Below, piece by piece: positions 11,826 to 22,937 of a DNA stretch of 64,000 nt; within the stretch, counting starts at the first letter, position 1; every line of letters begins with the position of its first letter. The position numbers and the translations under genes were made by a program. Below the pieces are notes generated by a model that did not search any database, was not told the DNA's origin, and worked only from the letters and a program-made list of their open reading frames with translations. Source of the stretch: Gigaspora margarita (taxonomy: Eukaryota > Glomeromycota > Glomeromycetes > Diversisporales > Gigasporaceae); NCBI GenBank assembly GCA_009809945.1, contig WTPW01000668.1, positions 286,796 to 350,795 of the forward strand, in the 5' to 3' direction.

Positions 11826-12793
11826 TAGTGACTAGACTTATTATAATGAAGTTTAAAGTGACTAATACTTTGCATTAATAAATTTTTGTAAGGTATATAA
11901 ATAATTTTATAATGTTAACATAGCAGATAATTATATGTAATTCTTTAAAATTTAAATAAATTACGTACGTAATTTATTGCAATCGCAAATTTTTAATAAA
12001 AATAAAGAAATTTAAAAGACTTTTAAAACAATTTCATAATGCAAAACAAAAGCACTAATTGACAGGAGGAATCCTGTAATAAAGCGAATAGTCAAAACAC
12101 AACTACCAAAAGTAGATCTTCTCTAAGTTTCGTCTGGGTATATGTTTGAAAGGAGGGTATAACTTCCACTTGTGAAATTATAATGAGTGATGGGAAAAGA
12201 TGTGGTACCTCATATAATGATGGTTCAACAACTTCAAATTTAATTAACTATCTCGCCCGTGAGCACATGAGGGAAGACGAACAGATCCTTTTCAGTGGCA
12301 GAAACTTAAAAAAGATAATTATTAAAAATTGCTCGAAAATATTTATGTGTGTCAGCAACCTCAGTCTCATCTGAACGTTTATTTTCAGATGTTGGAAACA
12401 ACATTACAGCAAAATGCATAAACCTTGATTCAGGATTGGTGGGTGAGATGCTATTTTTTTAAAGAAGAATATGAATTTTCTGAATACAATATTTCCAGCT
12501 AATAAATAATAAATAAAATACATTTGCATTCGTAACTTGTAATTAGATATATTTGCTTTTTAACAATAAATTTAATTATATTTACTTTATAACATACAAA
12601 TTTGAATTATGTTTTGCTTATTGTAACTCGCTGTTTAAAGTAATTTGTCTTTGTAACTCACAATTTATAAGATTTATCAATGAATTAATTACCGTGACTC
12701 GAATTACTCGAACAAACCCCGAATAAGTAATTAAAATGAATTATTCGAGCACTCTTCTGAGTTAGTCACGAGTTTATACGAGCCCAGTCACTG
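11826..12793 (+). mobile_element. Internally deleted hAT transposon with transposase remnants
   Basis: Exact 8 bp target duplication CCAGAATA (11818-11825 and 12794-12801) and typical hAT ends TAGTGACTAGACTTATTATA / inverse of CAGTGACTGGGCTCGTATAA. Around 12120-12290 a BED zinc-finger-like stretch is visible: SFVWVY, then CGTSYNDGSTTSNLINYLAREH. From about 12345 to 12470 a frame reads VSATSVSSERLFSDVGNNIT followed by a hydrophobic tail, matching the hAT C-terminal dimerisation region. The catalytic middle of the transposase is missing, so this is a deletion derivative joining the two ends of the gene. Confidence 0.9.
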
Positions 12794-13225
12794 CCAGAAT
12801 AACAAACTTCAAGAATTAAAAAATGGTGCAATGATATTGTAGTAAAGTACCCTGATATGATTTTTGATTCAGAAGAATTTGATGAAATTCTTGGTGGTTA
12901 TAATACTATCGATTGGGATAAACCAGTTAATATTAATAATCTTAGTAATGGAAATTGTAATGATAGAGTTATTTTTTCATTGAAAAATGGTATCATTCAA
13001 AATTCTATTTCAAGTCGTGTAATACGACCAGCATTGGCATTCAAGATATGCTCATTATTTGGTTGAGGATCAGATTGAGCTATGCCAAATGGTTTTAATC
13101 AAGATAGAACATGTTGCATAAATAAGACTCATATGAAACACGAATTATACGTTTATAGTGATGAATTTTATTCACATTTTTCAGTGGGTGAATATGAAAT
13201 ATTCCATATTAGTAAAAAGTCCTAA

Positions 13226-14175
13226 AAGTTTTATGCCAGTTAATTCATATTTTGAATAATAATATATTATTATAGTTTAAAATGTGACTCCATGTTAATA
13301 ATAATTTTGCCGTTTTTATCTAGAATAAAATTAATCATTTAGTCGTAATGTTTATTTTCTCTTAAATTATTCTTAATTTTTGCAAAATTAGGTGCATAAT
13401 TAATTACAGTGCATCGCACGGAAATTAGAAATCCAATACATGGCGTGATGTATGAAAACACTGATCACTGTATATAATCTATTTAGTCGAAAATTTTTTT
13501 CAATCATAAATTTTAATTAATCGACCAAAGCTCAGGTGTTTCCTGAAAGGTAGGGCCACAAGACCGATATGTTGGGCACAATTATTATAAGATTTATTTG
13601 AAGATTTTTAAGGCTAACGCTATCAAGTTACGGGACAACTAGAAAATGATCTCACAAATAAATCAAGTTGTATTACGTGACGATATTTATTAATAATTTG
13701 GATGGGTGCTGATGAATTTGGGGGGGGGGTTTTATTTCTAATTATCTTTGTTATTTTGATTACTCAATTAAAAAATCGTATTCTTTTGTGTAAAGAATTT
13801 TATATTTAAAATTTTTGTGTTTATAGCAACACTCATATTTTATTACTTAGTGCAGCAAACTATTGACAGCTATTCTCATATACAAACTAGAAGCTTGTTT
13901 TCCGAGACCTCTTCGTTTCATCCTAAGGATTATGTTATTCTTGAAATTTGATCCCGAAACAGATGTAATTTCTGGAGAATTATGTAACATACATTATTTT
14001 TAGATTCACATTCCGAAGCAGTAAATGGCAAGAGCTTTTTTTGATTTAAGGGTATTCCCTATTATAAGCTTTTACGTTACACCGTCAAACGTCATTGTCG
14101 ACCAATTCAGGAAATTTGGGCGCTATTAAGATGGATGTTAATCAAATAACGACTAAAATTTTACACTCATTTAAA
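13226..14175. repeat. Spacer B, copy 2
   Basis: Collinear with the other spacer B copies. The fossil frame seen at 5016-5288 is recognisable near 13700-13960 but broken, with a run of nine G at 13720-13728. No gene seen. Confidence 0.75.
14073..14096 (+). promoter_or_regulatory. Conserved motif upstream of gene E
   Basis: ACGTTACACCGTCAAACGTC, followed by GACCAATTCAGGAAATTTGG, about 80-100 bases before the start codon at 14176. Same placement as in C, I, L and N. Confidence 0.4.
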
Positions 14176-15712
14176 ATGACAGTTAAGTTCTATGAAAAAC
14201 TTTCAAATAATTATCTTGAACTTCTTGATGACAAAGATGATGTTAACATAATCATTAAAGTTGGTGAATCACCAAATACTAAAATATTCCAAGCACATTC
14301 AACAATTTTAAGATACCGATCTTTATACTTTCGTAATGAATTGGCAAATATTAGTAAAGACAAGAATAACATTAAAACACTTGATTTAAAAAATGTTTCA
14401 ATACAACTATTTGAAATTATTATCAAGTAAGTTATTTTATATATCCATTTATATCATGTTATAAAAAGAAATCTAAAATATAAATTAATTTTATACAAAG
14501 ATATATCTATGGAGGAATATTCTTACTTGAAAACTATAATGCATCATTTATTTTTGAGTTTATGCTCATTGCTTACGAATTTCTTTTCGATGAATTAGCA
14601 AAGTACCTTGAAACTCATTTAATTGAAAACAAAACACATGTTCATTGGCTTCGTTTAAATTTTACTCGTATTTATCAAAAAAGTTTTGAGAATAACAAAT
14701 TCAAGAATTACAAAAATGGTGCAATGATATTGTGGTAAAGTATCCGGGTAAGATTTTTGATTCTGAAGACTTTATAACGATTCAAGAAAATGCATTAGTC
14801 TCACTTATTAGTCGAGATTATTTACAAATGGAAGAAGTAAAAATTTGGAATCGTGTTATTGAATGGGGTATTGCTCAAAATCCTGGTCTACCATCCGATT
14901 CTAATAACTGGTCCCATGAGAATTTTCTAACATTAAGGACTATTTTACAAAATTGTTTACCTCATATTCGTTATTTTCATATATCTGTTGATGGGATTCT
15001 CGATAATGTACGACCATACCAACAAATCCTAGAAAAAGATCTTTGGGATGATATAACAATAAAGTTTATGTCACCAAATCGACAAATATCATCAACAATT
15101 CTCCCACCTCGTAAAATTTTAAGACCAACATTACCAACCAGAAATACGGAACTATTTTCGACAGTTATCAATGAAGCACATACAGGAGAAATTGCTTCTT
15201 GGGTTGATAAAAAAGAAAGTACATATTCCGTAACAAATAATCCATACGAGTTTAAATTGCTTCTTCGTGGAACTAGAGATGATTTTACTGCTGATTCATT
15301 TTGGAGATTATGCGATAAACAAACGCATCTTGTTGTAGTTATGAAAGTTAAAGATACTGATGAAATTCTTGGTGGTTATAATCCAGTAGGTTGGAATAAA
15401 TCAGTTGGTCGTAGAAGTTGCAATGATAGCTTTATTTTTTCATTGAAAAATGGTACCATTCAAAATTCTATTTTAAGTCGTGTAATGCAACCAGGAAGTG
15501 CAATTTATTGTTATAATAATTATGGCCCAGTATTTGGTGCTGGTTTTGATTTAGCTATGTCAAATGGTTTTAATCAAAATAGAAAATGTCATCATAGGCA
15601 AGTATCATATGAAAAAGTAATTAGAAATGCATCTACATTTAAAAGTAATAGGGGATCATATTTTTCAGTGGAAGAATATGAAATATTCCAGATTAGTAAA
15701 AAAATCCTATAA
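14176..15712 (+). pseudogene. BTB-BACK-TLDc gene E, class 1, single frameshift
   Basis: Exon 1 is 14176-14426, the intron is 14427-14500, and exon 2 starts at 14501. The start is the class-1 ATG; the open frame extends upstream to 14095 but paralogues do not support that. One base is missing near 14698-14701 (AACAAATTCAAG against AACAAACTTCAAG in paralogues). This shifts the frame to a stop at 14736-14738 and gives a product of about 162 residues with BTB and the first part of BACK. Beyond that point the correct frame is open to 15712 and well conserved (LLLRGTRDDF, GGYNPVGWN, YGPVFGAGFD, YEIFQISKK). Either a very recent pseudogene or a single-base sequence error. Confidence 0.85.
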
Positions 15713-16400
15713 AATTTTATGCTAATTAATTCACTGAATAAATAATAAATTGCTTTATCAATATTGTGAGTAATAATCGACTCTGTTAACCATTGTTACC
15801 TTAAAGACTAAAATTATTCCATTTATTGTGATGTCTGTCTTCTTTTAATTTCTATTATGTTTGCGAAATTAGTATTATAAATGCGCAGACCTAATATATT
15901 TATCTGAAATCATAATTTTAATTAATCAATTTAGTATGATACTAAAATAATGAGGAGGTAACGTATTTCAGAAATAATTAAAAATCTTGTAAATCAAAAA
16001 ATGAAATGGGAGTGCTGGAGACCTCCATTTCGTGAAATCAAAATTATTAGTTCGGATTACGGCAAATGAAATAAACGTCGCTTATTTGAAAGTAAATAAA
16101 GCATCTGTTTCTATCAAAATCCGAATCCTGCTGAAACCCCTCAATTTCCCGACAAGCAACTCACAAGACCGATATGTTGACACGTCTCATTACTGTATTA
16201 TGATTTTTAAGCCTATCATGTTAAGTTACGAGGCTTTTTATGCATTAAACCAGAATTAGTGATACGGCTCGATCGGCCTGTATATTTAGTATAATAAAAA
16301 CCGATTAACAATAGAGCCGATGAACCGTTTTTGCATCTCTAACCAGAATATGAATTTCATCTCATAATTTTAATAATTAGTAAGTTGTTTACGTGATGAC
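15713..16400. repeat. H-type spacer after gene E
   Basis: This flank does not match spacer A. It matches the sequence after H (35133-36125): GTTAACC soon after the gene, GACCTAATATATTTA, CTCACAAGACCGATATGT and TTTTAATAATTAG in the same order. It is interrupted by an 85 bp MITE (16257-16341) and probably by unassigned sequence at about 15945-16155 containing a hairpin GGAGTGCTGGAGACCTCC. The open frame at 16032-16259 has no recognisable domain. Confidence 0.65.
16257..16341. mobile_element. 85 bp hAT-type miniature element
   Basis: Exact 8 bp duplication ACCAGAAT (16249-16256, 16342-16349). Ends TAGTGATACGG and the inverse of TAGAGATGCAA. Removing it restores a sequence collinear with the H-type spacer at about 35460-35475. 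Unusually short for a hAT derivative. Confidence 0.75.
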
Positions 16401-16686
16401 TAAAGCATGGTGCCGTAAATAGCTAGTTACGACAATTATATTTACGACATATATTTTTAACACAGACTTTTTAAAACCATAATTGTAGTAAATATTACTA
16501 CATGTCATAATTATTACGACATGTAATAATTATGACATGTCGTAATAATTACGACATTTAATAATTACTACTTACTAATATTTATTATCAATTGTTTAAA
16601 CTTACATTTTTGTTATTTAACCAATCGAATTTTAAGATCAGGTGTGACGTAAAAATCGAAGCAAACTCGCTTTTTTACGTTTTTTA

Positions 16687-16926
16687 CAGGGCTGTCCCCA
16701 AATTTCCGGGTCGGATTCGTCGGATCCAGGTCGACGTTTAGTCCTATTCATTAGCAGGTTCTATAGCAAAATTATCAGCTGGCGCATTTTTTACTTAATG
16801 AATGAATATGATTCATTAGTAAAATTTTTTATGATCATGGGGCAAAATTGATCAAATCCGGTTCAGCCGACCATGATTCCGATGCACTCCAACGTATCCC
16901 GACCCGGAATTTTTGGGACTCCCCTG
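16687..16926. mobile_element. 240 bp Tc1/mariner-like MITE, copy 1
   Basis: Flanked by TA (16685-16686, 16927-16928). Ends CAGGGCTGTCCCCAAATTTC and the inverse of CAGGGGAGTCCCAAAAATTC, followed inward by CGGGTCGG. A second copy of the same family lies at 29033-29253. No coding capacity. Confidence 0.85.
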
Positions 16927-17427
16927 TATGAGTTCCTTTTTACAAAAAACAGGGATAGCTCTATATTTTTATTAGGAAACCATCTACTGCATCCTAATTA
17001 AAACGTTCATGAAATTTTACTAATAGCCATAATATAGCCACTATATTTTTCTAATCCGAACTCTAATTATAATGCGGGTTTCTTGGCTTGAATTTTATAT
17101 GTAATTTTTTTACTTAGAAAACAAACACAATGTTTGTGGGATGTGGTAATTTCATAAGGTGCCAGGCTTTAGATGACCCCTTGTTTTAACTATCACATTG
17201 CACCTGATCCTAAATTTTGATTGGTCAAATGAACAATTTTTTATGGGAATGCTCATACCACTAAACTTATTTTACAATTATACAAGATTTTTTTTTTATA
17301 CAAAGTGCTGATTCTCAAAGCAAGGTGGGAGAGCCCAGTGCATTTAAATCATCATTGCTTTGAATGATAAATTTTGAATAATTTAATATAATTTGCTACC
17401 TAAGATGGTAAAATATTTACTTGTAAT

Positions 17428-17957
17428 TAGTGAATTGACTTGGCAAAAAAATTATTGATTGATGGTTGACCCAAAAAAAAATTTTTTAATCAGTTAAAAA
17501 TCAAGGATACATGCTTGATTGATCAAACATGTAATTTATGAGCTAGAGTGAATATAATTGATCAATCATTAATCAATTATATTATATTTACCAGTTAAAA
17601 AATATTAAATTAAAATAATAAGATCATGCAACCTTATAAAATTACCTCTCTTCTTGAAATTGTATCCGCATGATATGACCTGATAAGAGGCTAACACTGT
17701 GTCTCAATATTAATAATCACAACATTTTCATCAAAAATTTTTGGCAATATAAAATATTAACATTAGACATTTAGATTAGAAATTAAATAATATCCCAAGT
17801 GAAATTATATTAAAAATTTTTTAATTGATCAATATAACACTTATTTGATCAATCAGTATCATCAATTATTGATTGACCTATTGTTGCTCAAGCCTATTAA
17901 TTGGTGCTTGATTATTGACCTAAATCAATCAATGATCGTAATTGAGTCAATTCACTA
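17428..17957. mobile_element. 530 bp hAT-type MITE with TTGATTGATCAA subterminal repeats
   Basis: Exact 8 bp duplication CTTGTAAT (17420-17427, 17958-17965). Ends TAGTGAATTGACT in inverse orientation. Many TTGATTGAT/ATCAATCAA motifs cluster at both ends. The centre is AT-rich and non-coding. Confidence 0.85.
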
Positions 17958-18467
17958 CTTGTAATATATGTTATTATAACTGCTATTTTTGTATATTTAT
18001 ATAAAGTACATATATTATATTTATTTATAAGGCCATGCAAAGATAATTTTTATTTTGCATACCCCACTGATCCAATTTTTCCAAAAAAAAGTTTTTTAAA
18101 ATTCCTATTGTACCAATTATTCTATTTTTGCATTTTAATTTTTCTCTGGTATCACCTAATAATAACTTAATTTTCTGGAATTACCCAATAGGTCTGATAA
18201 AAAAACAACAACAATTTTCTAATCCCATGTTAGGGCATGCAAAGTTATTTTTTTAAAAAAAATCTAACCTGCCAAAATTTGAAACAACAGGTTATAAAAA
18301 CAAAAAATTAACTTTACATAGTCTAATAATTAAATCATGTTGCCATAATTAGCTAATTACTACAATTATATTTACTACATATTTTTTACAAAGAATTTTT
18401 GAAACCATAATTGTAGTAATAATTATTACATGCAGCAAATATTACTACATATAGTAATTTTTACTAC

Positions 18468-18544
18468 ATGTAGTAATCTTTACTACATGTAGTAATCTTT
18501 ACTACATGTAGTAAATATTACATAATCTTTACTACATGTAGTAA
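18468..18544. repeat. Tandem array of perfect 18 bp palindromes
   Basis: Four close copies of ATTACTACATGTAGTAAT, each its own reverse complement, mostly joined by CTTT. Looser copies of TACTACATGTAGTA extend through 18420-18545, 20600-20712, 21255-21300 and 22560-22640. A CpG version (TTACGACATGTCGTAA and its C-to-T variants) occurs at 16497-16556. Such dyads can form cruciforms. Function unknown. Confidence 0.8.
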
Positions 18545-18548
18545 TATA

Positions 18549-19320
18549 CAGTGTGTACAACCTAGTTCTGACCAATAAAATTGATAAAATTCAAATTGCT
18601 ATTCCTTTTTTAAAAAAAATAGTAAAAAAAAATACTAACTTAAAATGTTAAATCAAAACAAGCTAAACACTTTTACATTTTTAAATTTTTTACCATAAAT
18701 TCTTGAAATAGCGAGCATGGGCATTATTTTGAATCTTGGTGTGATTTAAGCTTAATATGGCCTGAAAATTGTAATTTTACCCTTGCGCATTATTTCGAGA
18801 TTTTACAGTAAATCTATTTGTAAAAAAAGTTATAGCAAGTTGAAGTTATAAAATTGGATTTTTTAAAAAAATTTTTTTAACTGTTTTATTTTTTTATTTT
18901 TTTAAAAAAAAATAAAAAAAATAAAAAAATAAAAAAAAATTAAAAAAAAATAAAAAAATAAAAAAAAATTAAAAAAAAATAAAAAAATAAAAAAAAATAT
19001 TAAAAAAAAATAAAAAAATAAAAAAAAAATTAAAAAAAAATAAAAAAATAAAAAAAAATTAAAAAAAATAAAAAAATAAAAAAAATTAAAAAAATTAAAA
19101 AAATAAAAAAAATAAATGAGTATTTTTATAATTAAAAAAGAAATTTGGCCACCTTTTAAATATATAAAAAAGCAAATTTGGCCTCTTAAAAATTTAAATT
19201 TGGCTACTTTATATATAAATATTAGCTAAATTTTCAGATTGGCCTCTTTATATATTAAAAAATAAAATCTGAATTTGGTTACTAAAAATTTTTATTGATT
19301 GGACTAGGTTGTATGCACTA
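18549..19320. mobile_element. 772 bp TA-flanked TIR element with A/T-run interior
   Basis: TA flanks at 18547-18548 and 19321-19322. Left CAGTGTGTACAACCTAGTTC; right the inverse of TAGTGCATACAACCTAGTCC. The interior includes about 210 bases (18880-19110) of near-pure A runs broken by single T, preceded by T runs, so it could fold on itself. No coding sequence. Confidence 0.7.
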
Positions 19321-19558
19321 TAGTATATTATAGTTAATGTAGGTTTATTTACTATATAATTGTTATAACTTAGTATAAAGTAGACTGCCCTATTTTCACA
19401 AACTTTTTTTTGCTACATACAAAATTTTTTAAAAATTAAATATGTTTTTATAAAATTATATATATAAAATCTATAACTAATTTATTATTTAAATATATAA
19501 AAATTAAACCAAATTTATATGTATAATTTTTTTTAGTTAATAAAAAAGAGTAAATCTA

Positions 19559-19882
19559 TTTGTCACCGGCAGTGATAGTCACTGGAGTGTGATTGACCAA
19601 TTAGATCAAAGGATCACGTGTAATGTGAAAAATGCAAAAACTTAGATTTTTTTGAAAAATCACTTCTAATTTAAAATTTTGTCTATGAAACTACTTTTTT
19701 TTATGCGAAAAAAAAATTTATTGCAAAATTTTACTATATACAAATCTTTATCCCAACCCTAACTATGGCTCTAATCCCGACCCCAACGATAGTAAGTTTT
19801 GATGCTTTGTTTTGTTTTGATCATAACGTTAAATGATCTAATTGGTCGATCATGTTCTGGTGACAGTCACGCCAGTGACAAA
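19559..19882. mobile_element. 324 bp MITE nested in the 19374 element
   Basis: Inverted ends TTTGTCACCGGCAGTGA / TCACGCCAGTGACAAA, then further inward GACCAATTAGATCA against TGATCTAATTGGTC. The repeat extends about 50 bp with a few mismatches. No clear target duplication. Confidence 0.7.
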
Positions 19883-19944
19883 CACATTTTTTCAATAAAA
19901 AAATATTCTATAAATTTTTATAAAAATTTATAAGTTGTTATCTA

Positions 19945-20275
19945 TTTCTACAAATAGTAAATAGCTTTTAATCCATTGGCCCATTTTGAATGATTTAATT
20001 ACCAAAATGTTCATTTAAATAAGCTGATTCCAATGAGCCTAAAATTATCAAAATCTAATTACAGGATCCCAAGATCATTCAACTTTTGTGTAATATTATT
20101 TAAAAATTATAAAATACTATTAAAATAGCTATTAAAATCACACAAAAGTTGAATGATCTTAGGATCCTGTGATTGTATTTTAATGATTTTGAGCTTGTTA
20201 GAATTGTCTCATTGAGATGAACATTTTGGAAGTTAAATTATTCAAAACGGATAAGTAGATCAAAAGTTATCAGCA
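19945..20275. repeat. Large inverted repeat (about 150 bp arms)
   Basis: Left-arm segments TTTTGAATGATTTAATTACC, CCAAAATGTTCAT and ATCATTCAACTTTTGTGT return in reverse order and orientation on the right (ACACAAAAGTTGAATGAT near 20141-20158, then ATGAACATTTTGG and TTAAATTATTCAAAA). The central loop is about 40 bases. It would form a long imperfect stem if transcribed. Confidence 0.7.
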
Positions 20276-20713
20276 ATTCTATAAATTAGTTTATGTACTA
20301 AAATATCCAAATTGGAAACAAATCTTTAATAATCTTAGGAATTTGTAATCAAATTTTAGCAGTTATAGGCTTGTTTAAAATGTTTAACTGAGATAATTAT
20401 TTTAATAGTAAAATTACCCAAAATAAGCGAATGAATTAAAAGATATTTACTGTTTGCAAAAATAAAGTAGTTTGCGAAAATAGGGCAGTTTATCTTATAA
20501 TATGTATTATTGTCTGCTATGTATTCAATAACTATATATATAGTAGATTATAATTTTATAAATTTAACAATATGTATTATATTAAATTTATTATCTATAA
20601 CAATAATTATTACTTACAACATGTAGTAATTACTACTTGTAATAATAATTACTGCTTGTAATAATAATTACTACTTGTATATAATAATAATTACTACATA
20701 TAATAAAATATTA

Positions 20714-21247
20714 TGTCCTGCAGGTTGATAGCATAGCAGTTATGCTCCCAGAATGCAAATTAAAGGTTGTCAGTTCAAATTCCCCTAGAGGTGAAATGGA
20801 AAAAACTAGCTGATTAGGGGACTGAAACACTTTGGGAAGACAGGAACCCAGGACATCTATGGATGGACTTAATTAGTAGTTACTGTTATCAAATCTGTGG
20901 TAGTGACAAGAAACAAGTTAGACCTGATTTGGAATAACCGAAGTTCCACAAGATGTAATGTGAGGCCAAAGTCTGATATTTGTGATATTACATAAACTTG
21001 TAATGCCGTCAGGCTAAACATGGTTAAAATTCAGTTTGGTGGTCATGGACCACATCCGATATTTCTAACTACTCTAGCAGTTGGTGCAGGACACCGTCCT
21101 TAGGGCTGTTAAAGTATCTGAGGAAATGTCAATTCTAGCAATGGTACTCTCCGGAGGGCCTCCCTATGTATAGTGGAAACATCATGTGAAAAGAGCATGG
21201 ATGTGGCAGTAGGGTGTTCTGAAGGAAAAAAAAATAAAATAAAATAA
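20714..21247 (+). mobile_element. tRNA-derived SINE
   Basis: A box-like TAGCATAGCAGTTATGC near 20728-20745 and B box-like CAGTTCAAATTCC near 20770-20784 are spaced as in a tRNA-type RNA polymerase III promoter. The body is GC-richer than its surroundings and ends in an (AAAAT)n tail near 21226-21255. Direct repeats AATAAAATATTA (20702-20713, 21248-21259) look like the target duplication, though the tail makes the right edge uncertain. It interrupts a palindrome array. Mobilisation would need a partner LINE, and none is seen here. Confidence 0.75.
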
Positions 21248-21478
21248 AATAAAATATTACTACATGTAATAATATTTACTATATGTAGTAAATATTATAG
21301 CAATTAGGGCCATGTCATTAATTACCTGATTATTTTTATCAGAGGCCTACTCCCCTCCCTCTTCTTTAATATATATATAATCAGGTTCTTATATATAATT
21401 TCAACTTTTTTTAATCCCCTAAAAAATCACCTGATTTTTGTCACTCCCCTTACTACTTTTTGTAATAAATAATTACTA

Positions 21479-22491
21479 CAGTCAGACCTCGTTATAGTCA
21501 CACTTGTTATAGTCACAACCTCATTATAATCACGGGGTTTTTTTTTACCAACCTAATTTATATTGAATTAGTCTCGATATAGTCACAATCACTTTATAGT
21601 CACTATCACTTTTTTTTTAAAACCAAAGTAATAAAAACATATTAAATTTACNTTGATAAAGTCANAAAATAATATANTATAAGTGTCCGAAAATAGACTA
21701 CTACCTAAAATAANCTACNTTCCTCTTTTGGTCAAAAAACTTAAAAATGTCTTTGACCCAAAAATAAGCTACCCCACGATCGACAGTAGTCGCTACATAG
21801 TAAAGTCAAAATTCGACTATGTAAATCGATTATCATCGCTTAAGTAAACTTATCTGGGAGAGCAAAATACACGTACAGTAAAATTTTTAGAAAGATTGGA
21901 GAACATTTTATTATTTGACTTTTAATTTTTACGTTTGACGAAAAAATTAAAAGTTGTTAAAAAAATATATTCGATGAACGTAAAAATTAAAAGTTAAATA
22001 ATAAAAAGTTCTCCGATTNGTATGAAAATTTTAGAAAATATGCATTTTGACCTTCTGAACATATTTACTTAGGCGTTTATGATCGATTTACATAGTAAAA
22101 TTTGGACTTTACTATGTAACGACTACTTGCGATCGCTAAAAAACCTCTTCAATATTTGAAAAATTTAAAAATTTTTTGATTTTTTATTCGTATAACGTAA
22201 AAGGTCAAATCATATTAATAAAAATTACTTGAAAAATTATGAAAATTTCAAAATATAAGTAAATTGATATGTAGAGCAACTTTACTTAGTGCGCAGAAAT
22301 GATTTATTTATACAAAATCAAAGTTTTATATATAGCAATGATTGCGAACAAATAAAATTATTTGATATAGTCACTAATTATTTTTATTTACTATTAATGT
22401 GATTATATCAAGGTTTTTTAATATAGTCACACCTTTTTATAGTCACCTAAATCCTGTTTCCCAAACCGGTGACTATAACGAGGTCTGACTG
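21479..22491. mobile_element. 1.0 kb Tc1/mariner-like element, CAGTCAGACCTCGTTATAGT ends
   Basis: TA on each side (21477-21478, 22492-22493) and perfect inverted ends of at least 23 bp. Subterminal ATAGTCAC/TATAATCAC repeats occur at both ends. The interior (about 21680-22150) resembles the internal module of the elements at 42103 and 53721 (AAAATAAGCTACC, CTACATAGTAAAGTC). It contains a few N bases. No transposase. Confidence 0.85.
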
Positions 22492-22937
22492 TACATTACT
22501 ATATATTATATTTTGAATTACAGTACTATGCTTTACTAATAATTATGATATATAATAATAATTATGACATGTTATAATTATTACTACGTGTTGTAATTAT
22601 TACTACAAGTAGTAATAATTACTACATGTAATAATAATTATGAGGTTATAATTATTATTACAATTATGACTTTTGTAATAAATAATTATTACATTATGAC
22701 AAATTGCATTTTGAATTATGGCACCAATTATTAGTAATGATATTTATTAATCATCTAGGTGATGTTAATGAATTAATGGTTTTTATATCTCTAAATTTGA
22801 TGATAAATATTCACAAACTTTCAAGTGACTTAGTTTATAAATGCTTATAAATTAACATGAATTAATAATACTATATTTTTACATACCAATATAGCTAATG
22901 CTGATCACTAAAACTTAGAGATTGGACCTATTACCAC

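Larger units (their letters stand above)
10845..13225 (+). pseudogene. BTB-TLDc class-2 pseudogene D with two nested transposons
   Basis: The ATG at 10845 opens a damaged exon 1. The intron position carries an insertion at 11089-11621, exon 2 resumes at about 11631, and BACK is split by a hAT element at 11826-12793. After the second target duplication the sequence reads ACAAACTTCAAGAATT and then jumps from the EEF codons near 12880 straight into DEILGGYN of the TLDc domain, so about 500 bases of BACK and early TLDc are deleted. The tail to 13225 follows class 2. At least three structural losses exclude function. Confidence 0.85.
19374..20499. mobile_element. TIR element with ACTGCCCTATTTTC ends, containing a second element and a large hairpin
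   Basis: Left TATAAAGTAGACTGCCC, right the inverse of TATAAGATAAACTGCCC, continuing as TATTTTC. It holds a separate inverted-repeat element (19559-19882) and a large inverted repeat (about 19945-20275), with a third diverged copy of the hairpin arm near 20320-20480. Superfamily unassigned, no coding sequence. Confidence 0.65.
16401..22733. mobile_element. 6.3 kb composite of nested elements bounded by TGGTGCC ends
   Basis: The left end TAAAGCATGGTGCCGTAA and the right end TTATGGCACCAATTATTA are inverted. Flanks GTGATGAC (16393-16400) and GTAATGAT (22734-22741) resemble an 8 bp duplication with two transitions. Outside it the H-type spacer is continuous: TTTAATAATTAG before, and ATATTTATTAATC...GTTAATGAATTAATGG after, as at 35500-35560. 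The left ~130 bp recurs in direct orientation at about 18330-18460, so two related elements may be superposed. Nested inside are the elements at 16687, 17428, 18549, 19374 (with 19559 inside it), 20714 and 21479. No protein-coding region recognised. Confidence 0.6.

Noticed and set aside
12183-12374. Small independent gene of 63 codons
   Set aside because: It is the BED-like remnant of the internally deleted hAT transposase, followed in another frame by its C-terminal region.
18420-18545. Possible CRISPR-like array
   Set aside because: Repeats are palindromes of 18 bases with almost no spacers, in a eukaryotic transposon context, and no cas genes are present.
18880-19110. Possible structured or regulatory A/T tract
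   Set aside because: Near-pure A runs with single T, low complexity inside a TIR element.
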